Assembly: GCF_011694815.1 (NCBI RefSeq)
Contig: NZ_CP050177.1
Coordinates: 1,736,001-1,800,000 of the forward strand
Direction of reading: 5' to 3'
DNA length: 64,000 nucleotides
Origin: Streptomyces liangshanensis
GTDB lineage: Bacteria; Actinomycetota; Actinomycetes; Streptomycetales; Streptomycetaceae
The number at the start of each line of letters is the position of its first letter. The stretch's first letter is position 1. Under the pieces are notes generated by a model. It was given only the letters and a program-made list of their open reading frames with translations. It made no database searches and was not told where the DNA came from. Of the stretch, positions 25,875-34,329 are shown one piece after another. Both the position numbers and the translations under genes were made by a program.

Positions 25875-26507
25875 CTACGGCCAGGCGTGGGCCGGGAGGA
25901 CGCGGTCCACGTGGATGCCCGGGACGTCGACCTCCGCGCTGTGCAGCCGCCGCTTGTCCATCGCCGGTGTCTGGACGAGCGTCAGCCCGCCGGCCTTGGC
26001 CATCCTGGCCTCGGTCCCCGAGGGCCCCGAGCCGAGGACAAGATTGCCGGCGCTGTCCACCCGTACCGCCCTGATCAGCGCGGCGTCACAGCGCAGCGCC
26101 TCCTCGCGCCGGTACGCCGGGGCCCCCGGGGAGGGGCCCGACGGGTCGCCGTCCGGGGCGACCGGTGCGAGGAAGGCGGTGATGCTGGCGTCCGCCGCCT
26201 CCAGGCGCTCGTTCAGGTCCGCCGGGGGCAGCCACCGTACGGTGATCGCCTCGGGGAGGCCCCGCACCCGCCCGCCGTCCCCGGCGCAGGTCAGGCGGGC
26301 CACGCCGCCGGCCGCCAGTAGCGTCCGGACGGGGTCGCTGAGCAGCACGGCCTCGGAACACACCACGTGCAGGTCGGTCAGGCCTGCCTCGCGGACCGCG
26401 TCGACCAGCGCCCACGGCAGGGTCTCGGCGTCCTCGCCCCCGATCGCCACCGCCGAGCCGGGGGCGATGCCCGCGACGGCGGCGGCACCGGAAGCAGCTC
26501 TTTCCAT
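25875..26507 (-). CDS. CoA-transferase family I subunit, encoded alone
   Basis: Resembles one subunit of 3-oxoacid/acetate CoA-transferases: APGSAVAIGG near the N-terminus, DAALIRAVRVDSAGNLVLGS near 140 and the C-terminal DVPGIHVDRVL, a family hallmark. At 210 residues it matches a subunit, but no partner subunit is adjacent, so activity is doubtful; the usual active-site Glu lies on the other subunit. It could be a regulator or decay product. ATG 26507 lacks a strong ribosome site. It is divergent from the small membrane protein. Confidence 0.75.
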   Translation of the reverse strand: MERAASGAAAVAGIAPGSAVAIGGEDAETLPWALVDAVREAGLTDLHVVCSEAVLLSDPVRTLLAAGGVARLTCAGDGGRVRGLPEAITVRWLPPADLNERLEAADASITAFLAPVAPDGDPSGPSPGAPAYRREEALRCDAALIRAVRVDSAGNLVLGSGPSGTEARMAKAGGLTLVQTPAMDKRRLHSAEVDVPGIHVDRVLPAHAWP

Positions 26508-26585
26508 GCGTCCAGTACACCACCGGCAGCCTTTGCCCGCTTTCACTGGCTTTTGCACACCTTCGCCCCTGTACACTCCGCGATC

Positions 26586-27164
26586 ATGGTGGGCGAGAAT
26601 TATCATGATTTTTTCCTCGCTTCGGCGAGTGCCGTCGGGGCCTTGATCGGCCTGTTGTTCGTCGCGATCTCCGTGACCCCGAAGGCGGTCACCGGCAGGT
26701 CGGAGCACCACAAGGAACGGCTCAAGGCGGCCACCGCGATGTCGGCCTTCCTGGACGCGTTGGTCGTGTCCATGGTGGCGCTGATGCCCGGGGACAACCT
26801 GGGCACGGGCTCGTCGATCATGGCGATCGCGGGCCTCCTCTCGACCGCCGCGCTCGGGGTGATCGGGCTGCGGGCGGGGGTCCTCCGGGAGCCGGTCCGC
26901 CCCCTCTTCCGCTGGGCGCTGCTGATCGGCGCGTTCCTCGGCCTCTACGCCGTCCAGTTGGTGAGCGCGCTCCAGATCAACGGGACCGCGTCCGACGCGA
27001 CGCACGTGAAGACCCACTCCATTCTCGTGATCATCATGTTCGTCATGGGGATCAGCAGGGCGTGGGAGCTGGTCGGGGGCAGCTCACCGCGGCTGATCGG
27101 CACCATCACCCATCCCGCTCCCCCGGAGCCCGCCCGCGACGACCCGGCGCCCGACACCACGTGA
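26586..27164 (+). CDS. Small integral membrane protein, unknown function
   Basis: The 192 residues contain four hydrophobic segments (about 8-30 with FFLASASAVGALIGLLFVAI, 52-75, 80-98, and 105-130 plus 142-160), followed by a Pro-rich cytoplasmic tail. No known domain is recognised. ATG 26586 is chosen because the first helix starts right after it; upstream frame is antisense to the CoA-transferase gene. It ends three bases from the convergent MFS gene. Confidence 0.72.
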   Translation: MVGENYHDFFLASASAVGALIGLLFVAISVTPKAVTGRSEHHKERLKAATAMSAFLDALVVSMVALMPGDNLGTGSSIMAIAGLLSTAALGVIGLRAGVLREPVRPLFRWALLIGAFLGLYAVQLVSALQINGTASDATHVKTHSILVIIMFVMGISRAWELVGGSSPRLIGTITHPAPPEPARDDPAPDTT

Positions 27165-27167
27165 CGG

Positions 27168-28490
27168 TCAGCCGGCCGCCCGGGCCCCGCCCACGCGGGC
27201 GGCGAGGAGCACCGAGGCCAGTCCGGTCAGCGCGGCGCACACCCAGAAGACCTGGGTGTAGCCGGTCCACGTGGCGACCGTTCCGGTGACGAGGCCGCCG
27301 AGCAGGGTGCCGGTCTTGAACGCGCTGGAGTAGAGGGACGAGGCCACGCCCAGGCGGGAGGGCAGGCGGTCCTGGAGGATGACCACCGGGACGCTCAGGA
27401 CCACCGCCGTCCAGAGCGCGTTGGGGATCTGGAGCAGGAGCAGGGCGGCCCGGCCGGACGCGAGGGGCAGCAGGCAGAAGAAGACGGTGGCCAGCGCCGA
27501 GGCCGCGACGACCAGGCGGCGCTTGCCGAGCCGCTCCGACCTGGCCCCCACCCACACCAGGGCGGGGATCTCCAGCGCGGCGGCGAGCCCGAGGAGCACG
27601 CCGACGAAGCCCTGCCCCAGGGCGAGGTCCCGGGTGACGAAGAGCGCCAGGTTGATCTGGTACATCATGTTGGCCGTCAGCAGCAGCACAACGGCGGCGA
27701 GCAGCGCGGCCGTTCCCCGGTCGAGCCCGGCGAACGGGTTGCGGCTGGGCACGGTGGAAGCGGCCGGGGCGGGGGCGGACGCGGCGGCTTCGCCGCGGGC
27801 CGTGCCGTCGGCCGGCTCCGGCCGGGAGGCGGGCGGCAGGCCCCACCGGCTCAGCGCCGAGGCGGCGAGCGACAGCGCGGCGGCGGTCAGGTACATCGCG
27901 GTGAAGCCCTGCCGGGCGATCAGGGTGAAGGCGAGCGGGGGCCCGACCACCCAGGACAGCGAGGTGACCGAGCGGAGGAAGCCGGTGAAGAAGGCCGCGC
28001 CCTGACCGCGGGTGTCGGCCAGTTGCCTGCTGTACGCGAAGAGTTGGGCGAAGCTCGTACTGCCGACGCCGAAGCAGCACACCCCGGCGACCAGCAGGAG
28101 GTAGTAGTCGCGCAGACCCGAGTACGAGAACCCTCCGGCGGCGGACAGGAGCGCGCAGAGGGCGAGCAGGCGCCGGCGGTCCCGTACCCGGTCGGAGAGC
28201 ACACCGACCACGAGGTCGACGGCTATCTCGCCGACGGCCCGCCCGGCGAAGAACAGGCCGATCATCAGCGGGGTCGCGCCGACCTCGTCGGCGAGGAAGA
28301 GACTGGCCGAGGTCGAGACCATCGCGCCCGCCACCCCGGCGGCTCCGGTGACCCCGACCAGCCGGACGACCGCGCCCTCACGGAGGAACGACAGGCGTGC
28401 GCCCCTCCCGGTGGCGGAGGGACCACCCGGCGGCGGCGCCCCGGGGGTCGCGGGCGGGATGCCCGGGGTCGGGTCGGGTTCGGCGGTCAT
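27168..28490 (-). CDS. MFS transporter, sugar-efflux-like
   Basis: Twelve-helix major facilitator, probably an exporter resembling the SetA group. The 440 residues have a Pro-rich cytoplasmic N-terminus (1-30), helices from VRLVGVTGAAGVAGAMVSTS onward, the inter-helix motif LSDRVRDRRRLL (about 100), a long central loop (215-250, Ala/Pro-rich) and the second half with WVGARSERLGKRRLV. ATG 28490 follows GGAGAG at seven bases. Substrate unknown. The APH-like kinase gene lies 107 bases upstream on the same strand. Confidence 0.9.
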   Translation of the reverse strand: MTAEPDPTPGIPPATPGAPPPGGPSATGRGARLSFLREGAVVRLVGVTGAAGVAGAMVSTSASLFLADEVGATPLMIGLFFAGRAVGEIAVDLVVGVLSDRVRDRRRLLALCALLSAAGGFSYSGLRDYYLLLVAGVCCFGVGSTSFAQLFAYSRQLADTRGQGAAFFTGFLRSVTSLSWVVGPPLAFTLIARQGFTAMYLTAAALSLAASALSRWGLPPASRPEPADGTARGEAAASAPAPAASTVPSRNPFAGLDRGTAALLAAVVLLLTANMMYQINLALFVTRDLALGQGFVGVLLGLAAALEIPALVWVGARSERLGKRRLVVAASALATVFFCLLPLASGRAALLLLQIPNALWTAVVLSVPVVILQDRLPSRLGVASSLYSSAFKTGTLLGGLVTGTVATWTGYTQVFWVCAALTGLASVLLAARVGGARAAG

Positions 28491-28597
28491 GCCGGCTCTC
28501 CGTCGGTCCGGCCGCCGGGACGGCGGCATTGCCGGATCAGGCAAGTAAAGGTCACATCGGAGGCAACCATCCGGATCACCCCCACCCCGTCCCGCGC

Positions 28598-29536
28598 CTA
28601 CCCGAGGTCCGCGACCAGTTGGTCCAGGACGCGCAGCGCCGCGGCCGCCCGTACCGGGTCCTGGTAGTACGGGTCGTCGGGGACGGGCAGGGAGCCGGCC
28701 AGCGCCCAGCCGCGCCCGCGCGCCCAGGTGGCGTCGTCCACGCCGAGCGCCGCGCGGTAGACCCCGCGCACCTCGTCGGGCAGGAAGTTCCAGGCGGGCA
28801 GCAGGTCCACGGCGGGGTCGCCCGCGGCCAGGGTGCCGAAGTCGATGACCGCGCTCAGCCTGCCGTCGGCCAGCAGGATGTTGCCCGTCCCGAGATCGCC
28901 GTGGATCCACACCGGCGGCCCCTGCCAGGCGGGCGCCGTGAGCGCCGCCTCCCACACGGCCGTCAGCGCGTCGGTGTCGGCGAGGCCCTTCATGGCCTCG
29001 ATCTTGGGCAGGACACGCGCCTCGGACGCCAGGGAGTCCCGCGCGTCACCCATCGGCACCCCGCGGAACGCGTTGCTCCACCGCGGCCCCGGCGCGCCGG
29101 TGGCGTCGACCGCCTGGAGGGCGGAGACGAAAGCGGCCAACTCGGTGGCGGCGCCCGCCGGATCGGCGAGGTCGGCGCCCGACGCGTTCTCCCCGGCCAG
29201 CCACCGGTAGACCGACCAGGCGAAGGGGTAGCCCTCGGCGGGCTCGCCCATCGCCACCGGTTCCGGGACGGGCAGCGGGAGGTGCGGCGCGAGGCGCGGG
29301 AGCCACGTGTGCTCGCGCTCCACCTGGCCCGCCCAGCGGGGGAAGCGCGGCAGCCGTACGGACAGGTCGTCGCCCAGCCGGAACGTGGCGTTGTCCATGC
29401 CGGGCACGGGAATGGGCGACAGGGGCAGGTCCGCCCACCGGGGAAACCGGGCCGCGAGCAGACGGCGGACCAGGGCCTCGTCGACGGGGACTTCGTCCGT
29501 GCCGACGGGGGCGTCGTCCGGGCTGGTCGATGACAC
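28598..29536 (-). CDS. Aminoglycoside phosphotransferase-like kinase
   Basis: APH-family small-molecule kinase; substrate not predictable. The 312 residues include the N-lobe (NATFRLGDDLSVRLPRF), the catalytic loop WIHGDLGTGNILL with Asp as base, and the metal site AVIDFGTLAAGDPAVDLLPAW. GTG 29536 is preferred because GAGGAG lies six bases upstream; ATG 29542 has no room for a ribosome site. A 22-bp palindrome lies 30-51 bases upstream of the start, a probable operator, and the XRE-TPR regulator gene is immediately upstream. Confidence 0.88.
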   Translation of the reverse strand: MSSTSPDDAPVGTDEVPVDEALVRRLLAARFPRWADLPLSPIPVPGMDNATFRLGDDLSVRLPRFPRWAGQVEREHTWLPRLAPHLPLPVPEPVAMGEPAEGYPFAWSVYRWLAGENASGADLADPAGAATELAAFVSALQAVDATGAPGPRWSNAFRGVPMGDARDSLASEARVLPKIEAMKGLADTDALTAVWEAALTAPAWQGPPVWIHGDLGTGNILLADGRLSAVIDFGTLAAGDPAVDLLPAWNFLPDEVRGVYRAALGVDDATWARGRGWALAGSLPVPDDPYYQDPVRAAAALRVLDQLVADLG

Positions 29537-29565
29537 GCGCATCTCCTCGGTAGGGGGCCCGACCG

Positions 29566-29587
29566 ATGTTGCCAAACTTGGCAACAT
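29566..29587. promoter_or_regulatory. 22-bp perfect palindromic operator before the APH-like gene
   Basis: ATGTTGCCAA and TTGGCAACAT, separated by AC, form a perfect 10-bp inverted repeat between the kinase start and the stop of the XRE-TPR gene; strong candidate operator. Confidence 0.65.
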
Positions 29588-29599
29588 TCGGTCAACCCA

Positions 29600-30823
29600 T
29601 TAAGAGATCCTGCGCGTTGACTCCAGTGCCCCGGCGAGGATGCGCCAGATGTCGGCCGCGAGATCTACGTTCGCCGCCTGCCTGGCCTCCTCGCCCAGTT
29701 CCCTGAGCCGGCCGAGCCCCCGCTCCTCGTGCCCCTCCAGGAGGAGCAGCCGGCTGTCGAGGACGCTGAGCCTGATCCGGTCACGGTAGGTCATGCGCAT
29801 GTCGTCGCCGTCGAGTTCGTCGTGCGCGGCGCGGGCGTCCTCGTACCGGCCCTCGTGGAAGGCGAGGTAGGCCCGGAGCATCAGCAGCTCCTGCCGCATG
29901 ACCGAGGTGCCGACCAGGGCGAGCGCGCCCTCCGCCTCGCTCAGGTACACGCGGCCGTCGCCGGTGAGGGGCGGTTCGGTCTGGAGGCAGAGCGAGGCCG
30001 TCGCCAGCCGGAGCCGTACCCAGAGCGTGAGGTCGACCCGGCTGTCCAGCCCGCGCATGGCCCGCTCCAGGAACTCCCGGGCCCGCTCGTGGTCGCCCTG
30101 CCGGAAGCGCACGGTGGCGGCCGACCAGAGCGCCTCGGTCCGCATGACCTCCGAGCCGGCGTGCTCCACCAGGGCGACCAGCTCGTCGACGTGCGCCCTG
30201 GCGTCGGGCAGCCGCCCCGCCTCGGCCTCGGCGGCCACGAGCGTCTGCAACGCCGTCCCCACGTCGGGAACGGACAGCTCGCCCCGGGTCGCCAACCGGT
30301 GGGCGTGGGCGGCCACGTCGATGGCGCGGGTCACCTCGCCCGTCCCCCGCAGCGACCGGGCGAGCCGGGACAGGGCCCGGCACTGCAACTCGGGAAGCGC
30401 CAACTCGTCGGCGATCCTGACCAGTTCCTCCAGGGCCGCCCGCTCCTCGGCGTGCTCGCCGCGCCGCTGCCGGTACCGGGAGACGATCCACAGCGCCTGC
30501 CAGCGCGGCAGGGGCTCCGCGTCCTCCGCCCGGTCCAGCGCGGCGATCAGGCCTTCGACCGTCTCGTCGCTGTCGGAGGAGGTCGCCAGGGACAGTGCCT
30601 GGGCCAGCGAGCCACTCCTCGGCGGTACGTCGAACGCCGACCGCTCCACGGCGAGCCGCCCGGCCAGGTAGGTGACCACCCGCTCGGTGGGGTGACGCGC
30701 GCCCGACTCCAGCCGGGACAGGTACCCGGTGGAGATCTCCTCCCCCGCCAGGGCCGCCTGGGAGAGCCGGCGCGCCTTCCTCAGCTCCTTGAGGCGACGA
30801 CCGAAATCGGGCTGTTCCATCAT
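29600..30823 (-). CDS. XRE-family regulator with TPR-like C-terminal region
   Basis: DNA-binding regulator with peptide- or protein-binding repeats. The 407 residues start with an XRE helix-turn-helix (about 5-65: FGRRLKELRKARRLSQAAL, then ISTGYLSRLESGARHPTERV) and continue as about eight helical TPR-like repeats to the end. ATG 30823 is used (a second ATG follows directly), with GGGA six bases upstream. No peptide gene is obvious nearby. It sits 63 bases upstream of the APH-like gene on the same strand, with the palindrome between them. Confidence 0.88.
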   Translation of the reverse strand: MMEQPDFGRRLKELRKARRLSQAALAGEEISTGYLSRLESGARHPTERVVTYLAGRLAVERSAFDVPPRSGSLAQALSLATSSDSDETVEGLIAALDRAEDAEPLPRWQALWIVSRYRQRRGEHAEERAALEELVRIADELALPELQCRALSRLARSLRGTGEVTRAIDVAAHAHRLATRGELSVPDVGTALQTLVAAEAEAGRLPDARAHVDELVALVEHAGSEVMRTEALWSAATVRFRQGDHERAREFLERAMRGLDSRVDLTLWVRLRLATASLCLQTEPPLTGDGRVYLSEAEGALALVGTSVMRQELLMLRAYLAFHEGRYEDARAAHDELDGDDMRMTYRDRIRLSVLDSRLLLLEGHEERGLGRLRELGEEARQAANVDLAADIWRILAGALESTRRIS

Positions 30824-30960
30824 GGCGGTCCCACTGTTCACGGGGATCCAGAGACACACGGATCCAGTTCTTACCGACACCCCGGAGAGTCACCATTGTG
30901 CCTGGCGGTCACGGGCATCGTGACAGATCCGGGGTACGTCCTTGCCAGGGAGACGTGCGA

Positions 30961-30993
30961 GGCCCCCGCGCGGCCGGGTGCCGCGCAGGGGCC
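30961..30993 (-). terminator. Terminator of the secreted protein gene at 31042
   Basis: A 14-bp GC-rich stem with one mismatch (GGCCCCCGCGCGGC against GCCGCGCAGGGGCC) and a CGGGT loop, about 50 bases after the stop. Confidence 0.65.
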
Positions 30994-31041
30994 GGGGCAG
31001 GTGTCCGGGTGTTGCGTCCGGGCCGGACCGTGACTCTTGGC

Positions 31042-31515
31042 TCAGATGCCCTCGGAGGCCATCTCGATGGCGGACCGGTAGTTGGCCGCGCCGGTGACCA
31101 CACAGGCCCGGTACGTACGGTTGTCCCGCACGACCAGGAAGTAGTCCTTCACCTGCTTCCAGTACTGCCGCAGGTAGCTGGGGCCCGGGAAGAACGCGGG
31201 CGGGCGCGGCACCAGGGCGAACGCGCGGGAGCATTCGAGGATCTCGCCGGTCACCGTCGAGAGCACGGCTTCGACATCACTGTTCATGTTCCACCCGGCG
31301 GCCAGCTCCGGCGTCCAGATGGCCCCGGCCACCTCCCGCAGGCGCGCCTGCTCCTCGGGGGTCGGTTCGCTCTCGGCGCCGAAGGCGACGGCCGTCGCCG
31401 CCGGACCGGGCGCCGACGACTGGGCCTGGGCCGTGGCCGCCGTACCGACGGTCAGGGTCGCCAGGACGGCGACGAGTGCGATCGCGGAAACGGAACGGGA
31501 TCTCTCCGCCTTCAT
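31042..31515 (-). CDS. Secreted protein of unknown function
   Basis: The 157 residues start MKAERSRSVSAIALVAVLAT and have a signal peptide cleaved near TAQA (about residue 32). The mature part (about 125 residues) has two cysteines (ILECSRAF and RACVVTG), likely a disulfide, and an aromatic stretch FFPGPSYLRQYWKQVKDYF. No known domain is recognised. ATG 31515 follows GGGAGA. The gene stands alone between the XRE-TPR regulator and the GH3 gene and has its own terminator. Confidence 0.75.
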   Translation of the reverse strand: MKAERSRSVSAIALVAVLATLTVGTAATAQAQSSAPGPAATAVAFGAESEPTPEEQARLREVAGAIWTPELAAGWNMNSDVEAVLSTVTGEILECSRAFALVPRPPAFFPGPSYLRQYWKQVKDYFLVVRDNRTYRACVVTGAANYRSAIEMASEGI

Positions 31516-31663
31516 CGTTCTCCCTCGATACGTGTCGCCCGGGGCCTGTCCCCGGGGCGGCACCCAAGCTGACACGCACAAGATCGGGCGGTCAACGGAG
31601 CCGAACGCGCCGGACGAAACCGGCCAATACCGGCGCGTCCCGCTGCCGGTCCTGGGCAGAACT

Positions 31664-31703
31664 CCGGCGGCCCCCCTCCCGATGTGGGGAGGGGGGCCGC
31701 CGG
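31664..31703 (-). terminator. Terminator of the GH3 gene, with a duplicated arm
   Basis: A perfect 17-bp stem (CCGGCGGCCCCCCTCCC with its complement at 31687-31703) and a GATGTG loop. The right arm is followed by a second near copy (about 31702-31717), so alternative hairpins are possible. Confidence 0.8.
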
Positions 31704-31726
31704 GAGGGGGCCGCCGGGAGGGGGGC

Positions 31727-34018
31727 TCAGCCTTCCACGGTGAAGCCGGCCCTGAGCAGCGCCTCCTCGCGGGAGGAGGGGCCGACGAGGAGCTCGAAGG
31801 CTCCCGGTTCGACCACGCGGTTGCCCCGGGCGTCCACCAGGGTGCATTCCGCGACGGGCAGTTCGACGAAGACCTCGCGCGACTCGCCGGGCGCGAGGGA
31901 CACCTGCTGGTACGCCTTCAGTTCCTTCTCCGCCCAGGTCACCGACGTGACGGTGTCGCTGACGTACACCTGCACCGTCTCCAGCGCCGGGCGGGTGCCC
32001 GTGTTGGTGACCACGACGCGGGCGCGCACCGAATCGGCCGCGCCGAGCGTGGTCGTGAGCACCTTGAGGTCCGAGTATGCGACGGTCGTGTAGCCGAGGC
32101 CCTCGCCGAACACGAACGCCGGGCTCTGTGTGAGGTCGGCGTACCGGCTGCCGTGCTGGCCGCGCACCTGGTTGTAGTACGTCGGCTGCTGGCCGGCGTG
32201 CCGGGCGAAGGAGACGGGCAGGCGGCCCGAGGGCTCGACGAGGCCGAGGAGCACCTCGGCCACGGCCCGGCCGCCGAGCATGCCCGGGTTGAAGGCGTGC
32301 AGGATCGCCGCCGCTCCCCGCGCGGAGGGCGGCAGGACGAGCGGCTTCGAGCTGATGACCACGACGACGAGTGGCTTGCCGGTGGCGGCGAGCGCGTCGA
32401 GCAACGCGACCTGTCCGCCGATGAGTTCGAGGGTCGCGGTGGAGCGACCCTCGCCGACCAGCTCGATCCGGTCGCCCACCACCGCGACGACGTAGTCGGC
32501 GGCCTCGGCGGCCGCGACGGCCTCGGCGATCAGGGCCTCGTCCGGCTCCACGGGCACCACGACGTGCGGCCGGGGCTGCCCGTCGGGGAAGAACTCGCCC
32601 TCGGGGTCGGGGCCGACGGTGACGATGTCGGCGCCGCGCGCGTACGACACGGTCCAGTCGGCGGGTACGTGCTCGCGGAAGCCGTCCAGGACGGTACGGA
32701 TCATGTGGCGGGGCTGGCCGTCCGGGAGCCAGTCGGCCTGGCCCGACGACCCTGCCCAGTCGCCGAGTTGGGTCTGCGCGTCGTCGGCGTTGGGTCCGAC
32801 GACGGCGACCGTACGGGGTGCGGCGCCGGGGTCGGCGACGGCGCGGCCCCCGTCGCCGGCCACCAGTCCCCCGGCGAGCGGGAGGGTGCCGTCGTTGGTG
32901 AGGAGGACCAGCGAACGCCGGGCGACCTCCAGGTTCAGTTCGGCGTGGCCGGCGCTGCCGATGATCTCGGCCTGCCGGGCCTCGTCGGGGCGGCGCGGGT
33001 TCTCGAAGAGCCCCAGCTCGAACTTGAGCGTCAGGACACGCCGTACCGCCGCCTCGATCTCCGCCTCCTGGAGCGTGCCGGCCGCGACCGCGTCCTGGGC
33101 GCCCTGGAAGAACTGGGGCGTGGTCATCACGACGTCGTTGCCCGCGTGCACCGCCGCGGCGGCGGCCTGCGCGTGGTCGGCGTACACCCGCTGCTCCCAC
33201 ACCATGCGGCCGACGTTGTCCCAGTCGGTCACCAGCGTGCCGGTGTAGCCCCACTCGCCCCGCAGCACGTCGTTGAGCAGCCAGTCGTTGACGGTGATCG
33301 GCACACCGTCCATGGACTGGTAGCCGAGCATGAACGTACGGCAGCCCTCGCGCGCGACCCGCTCGAAGGGGGGCAGGAACCAGGAGCGCAGCTTGCGCCG
33401 CGAGATGTCGGCCTCGCTGGCGTCCCGGCCGCCCTGCGTCTCGGAGTAGCCGGCGAAGTGCTTGGCGCAGGCCAGGATCGCGGTCGTGTCGGCCAGTCCG
33501 TCGCCCTGGTAGCCGCGGACCATCGCGGAGGCCAGCTCGCCGATGAGGAAGGGGTCCTCGCCGAACGTCTCGCTGACGCGGCCCCAGCGCAGGTCGCGCG
33601 TGATGCACAGCACCGGGGAGAAGGTCCAGTGGACGCCGGTCGCCGCGACCTCGACGGCCGTCGCCCTGGCGACGCGCTCCACGAGGTCGGGGTCCCAGGT
33701 CGCGGCCATGCCGAGCTGGGTGGGGTAGATCGTGGCACCCTCCCAGAAGGAGTGCCCGTGGATGCAGTCCTCCGCGACGAGCAGCGGGATGCGCAGGCGC
33801 GACCGCTCGGTCAGCTCGGCCGCTTCGAGGACGCGCTCGGGCGAGGCGTGCAGGATCGACCCGGCGTACATGTCCTCGATGAGGTGCCGTACCCCGTCCT
33901 TCGCGTTCAACTGGAGCATCTGACCGACCTTCTCGGGCAGGGTCATCCGACCGATGAGGTCGTCGACGCGCTCCGCGACGGGCAGTCCGGGGTCGAGGTA
34001 GGGCGGCAAGGAGCCCAC
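31727..34018 (-). CDS. Glycoside hydrolase family 3 (beta-glucosidase-like)
   Basis: Cytoplasmic exo-acting beta-glycosidase, probably beta-glucosidase or beta-xylosidase; no signal peptide. The 763 residues comprise the GH3 N-terminal barrel (MTLPEKVGQMLQL, CAKHFAGYSETQGGRD) with nucleophile Asp265 in LVTDWDNVG, the alpha/beta sandwich (SLVLLTNDGTLPL, DYVVAVVGDRIE) and a C-terminal fibronectin III-like domain (about 660-763). GTG 34018 follows AAAGGA at six bases; the annotated frame extends 44 codons further without ribosome site. It is divergent from a TetR-family regulator, its likely controller. Confidence 0.92.
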   Translation of the reverse strand: MGSLPPYLDPGLPVAERVDDLIGRMTLPEKVGQMLQLNAKDGVRHLIEDMYAGSILHASPERVLEAAELTERSRLRIPLLVAEDCIHGHSFWEGATIYPTQLGMAATWDPDLVERVARATAVEVAATGVHWTFSPVLCITRDLRWGRVSETFGEDPFLIGELASAMVRGYQGDGLADTTAILACAKHFAGYSETQGGRDASEADISRRKLRSWFLPPFERVAREGCRTFMLGYQSMDGVPITVNDWLLNDVLRGEWGYTGTLVTDWDNVGRMVWEQRVYADHAQAAAAAVHAGNDVVMTTPQFFQGAQDAVAAGTLQEAEIEAAVRRVLTLKFELGLFENPRRPDEARQAEIIGSAGHAELNLEVARRSLVLLTNDGTLPLAGGLVAGDGGRAVADPGAAPRTVAVVGPNADDAQTQLGDWAGSSGQADWLPDGQPRHMIRTVLDGFREHVPADWTVSYARGADIVTVGPDPEGEFFPDGQPRPHVVVPVEPDEALIAEAVAAAEAADYVVAVVGDRIELVGEGRSTATLELIGGQVALLDALAATGKPLVVVVISSKPLVLPPSARGAAAILHAFNPGMLGGRAVAEVLLGLVEPSGRLPVSFARHAGQQPTYYNQVRGQHGSRYADLTQSPAFVFGEGLGYTTVAYSDLKVLTTTLGAADSVRARVVVTNTGTRPALETVQVYVSDTVTSVTWAEKELKAYQQVSLAPGESREVFVELPVAECTLVDARGNRVVEPGAFELLVGPSSREEALLRAGFTVEG

Positions 34019-34325
34019 AGCAGTTCCTTTCACAACGTCGAATGTGTGTGTCGGGCGAACACCCGGCGGAAGGACACGGTGGGGGAGCCCCGCGACGTCG
34101 GTGGTCGTCGCCCTTCGCCGGTCACCTGGCCGGCCACTCGCTCCGGCCACTCCGACTCACGGTAGCCCAATACCGACCTAGTGGTAAGTATGTGGGTGTG
34201 CGAACCTGCTCGGGGCTGCCCGACAGGCCGTTCGACGAGGTGTCCGACGGGTCGTTCGACGGGCTGTCCGACGGGGCGTCCGAGGAGACCTCAGAGCTGT
34301 CCGACGAGACCGAGGAGAGTGGCGA
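34019..34325. other. 307-nt divergent region between GH3 and TetR genes
   Basis: It contains the two promoters, an imperfect TACC-N8-GGTA dyad (34171-34186) that may bind the TetR protein, and a short repetitive Asp/Ser/Glu-encoding frame reaching the TetR start. Nothing else recognisable. Confidence 0.45.
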
Positions 34326-34329
34326 GTGA
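34192..34329 (+). CDS. Possible acidic leader ORF coupled to the TetR gene
   Basis: A 45-codon frame (GTG 34192; GTG 34198 is an alternative) whose stop TGA overlaps the GTG start of the TetR gene, an arrangement typical of translational coupling. Its product is a repetitive Asp/Ser/Glu/Gly chain (FDEVSDGSFDGLSDG then EETSELSDETEESGE). The DNA repeats every 12-24 bases (GTCCGACGGG, TTCGACGGG). It may be a leader peptide or just a repeat expansion; the TetR ribosome site lies inside it. Confidence 0.35.
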   Translation: MGVRTCSGLPDRPFDEVSDGSFDGLSDGASEETSELSDETEESGE

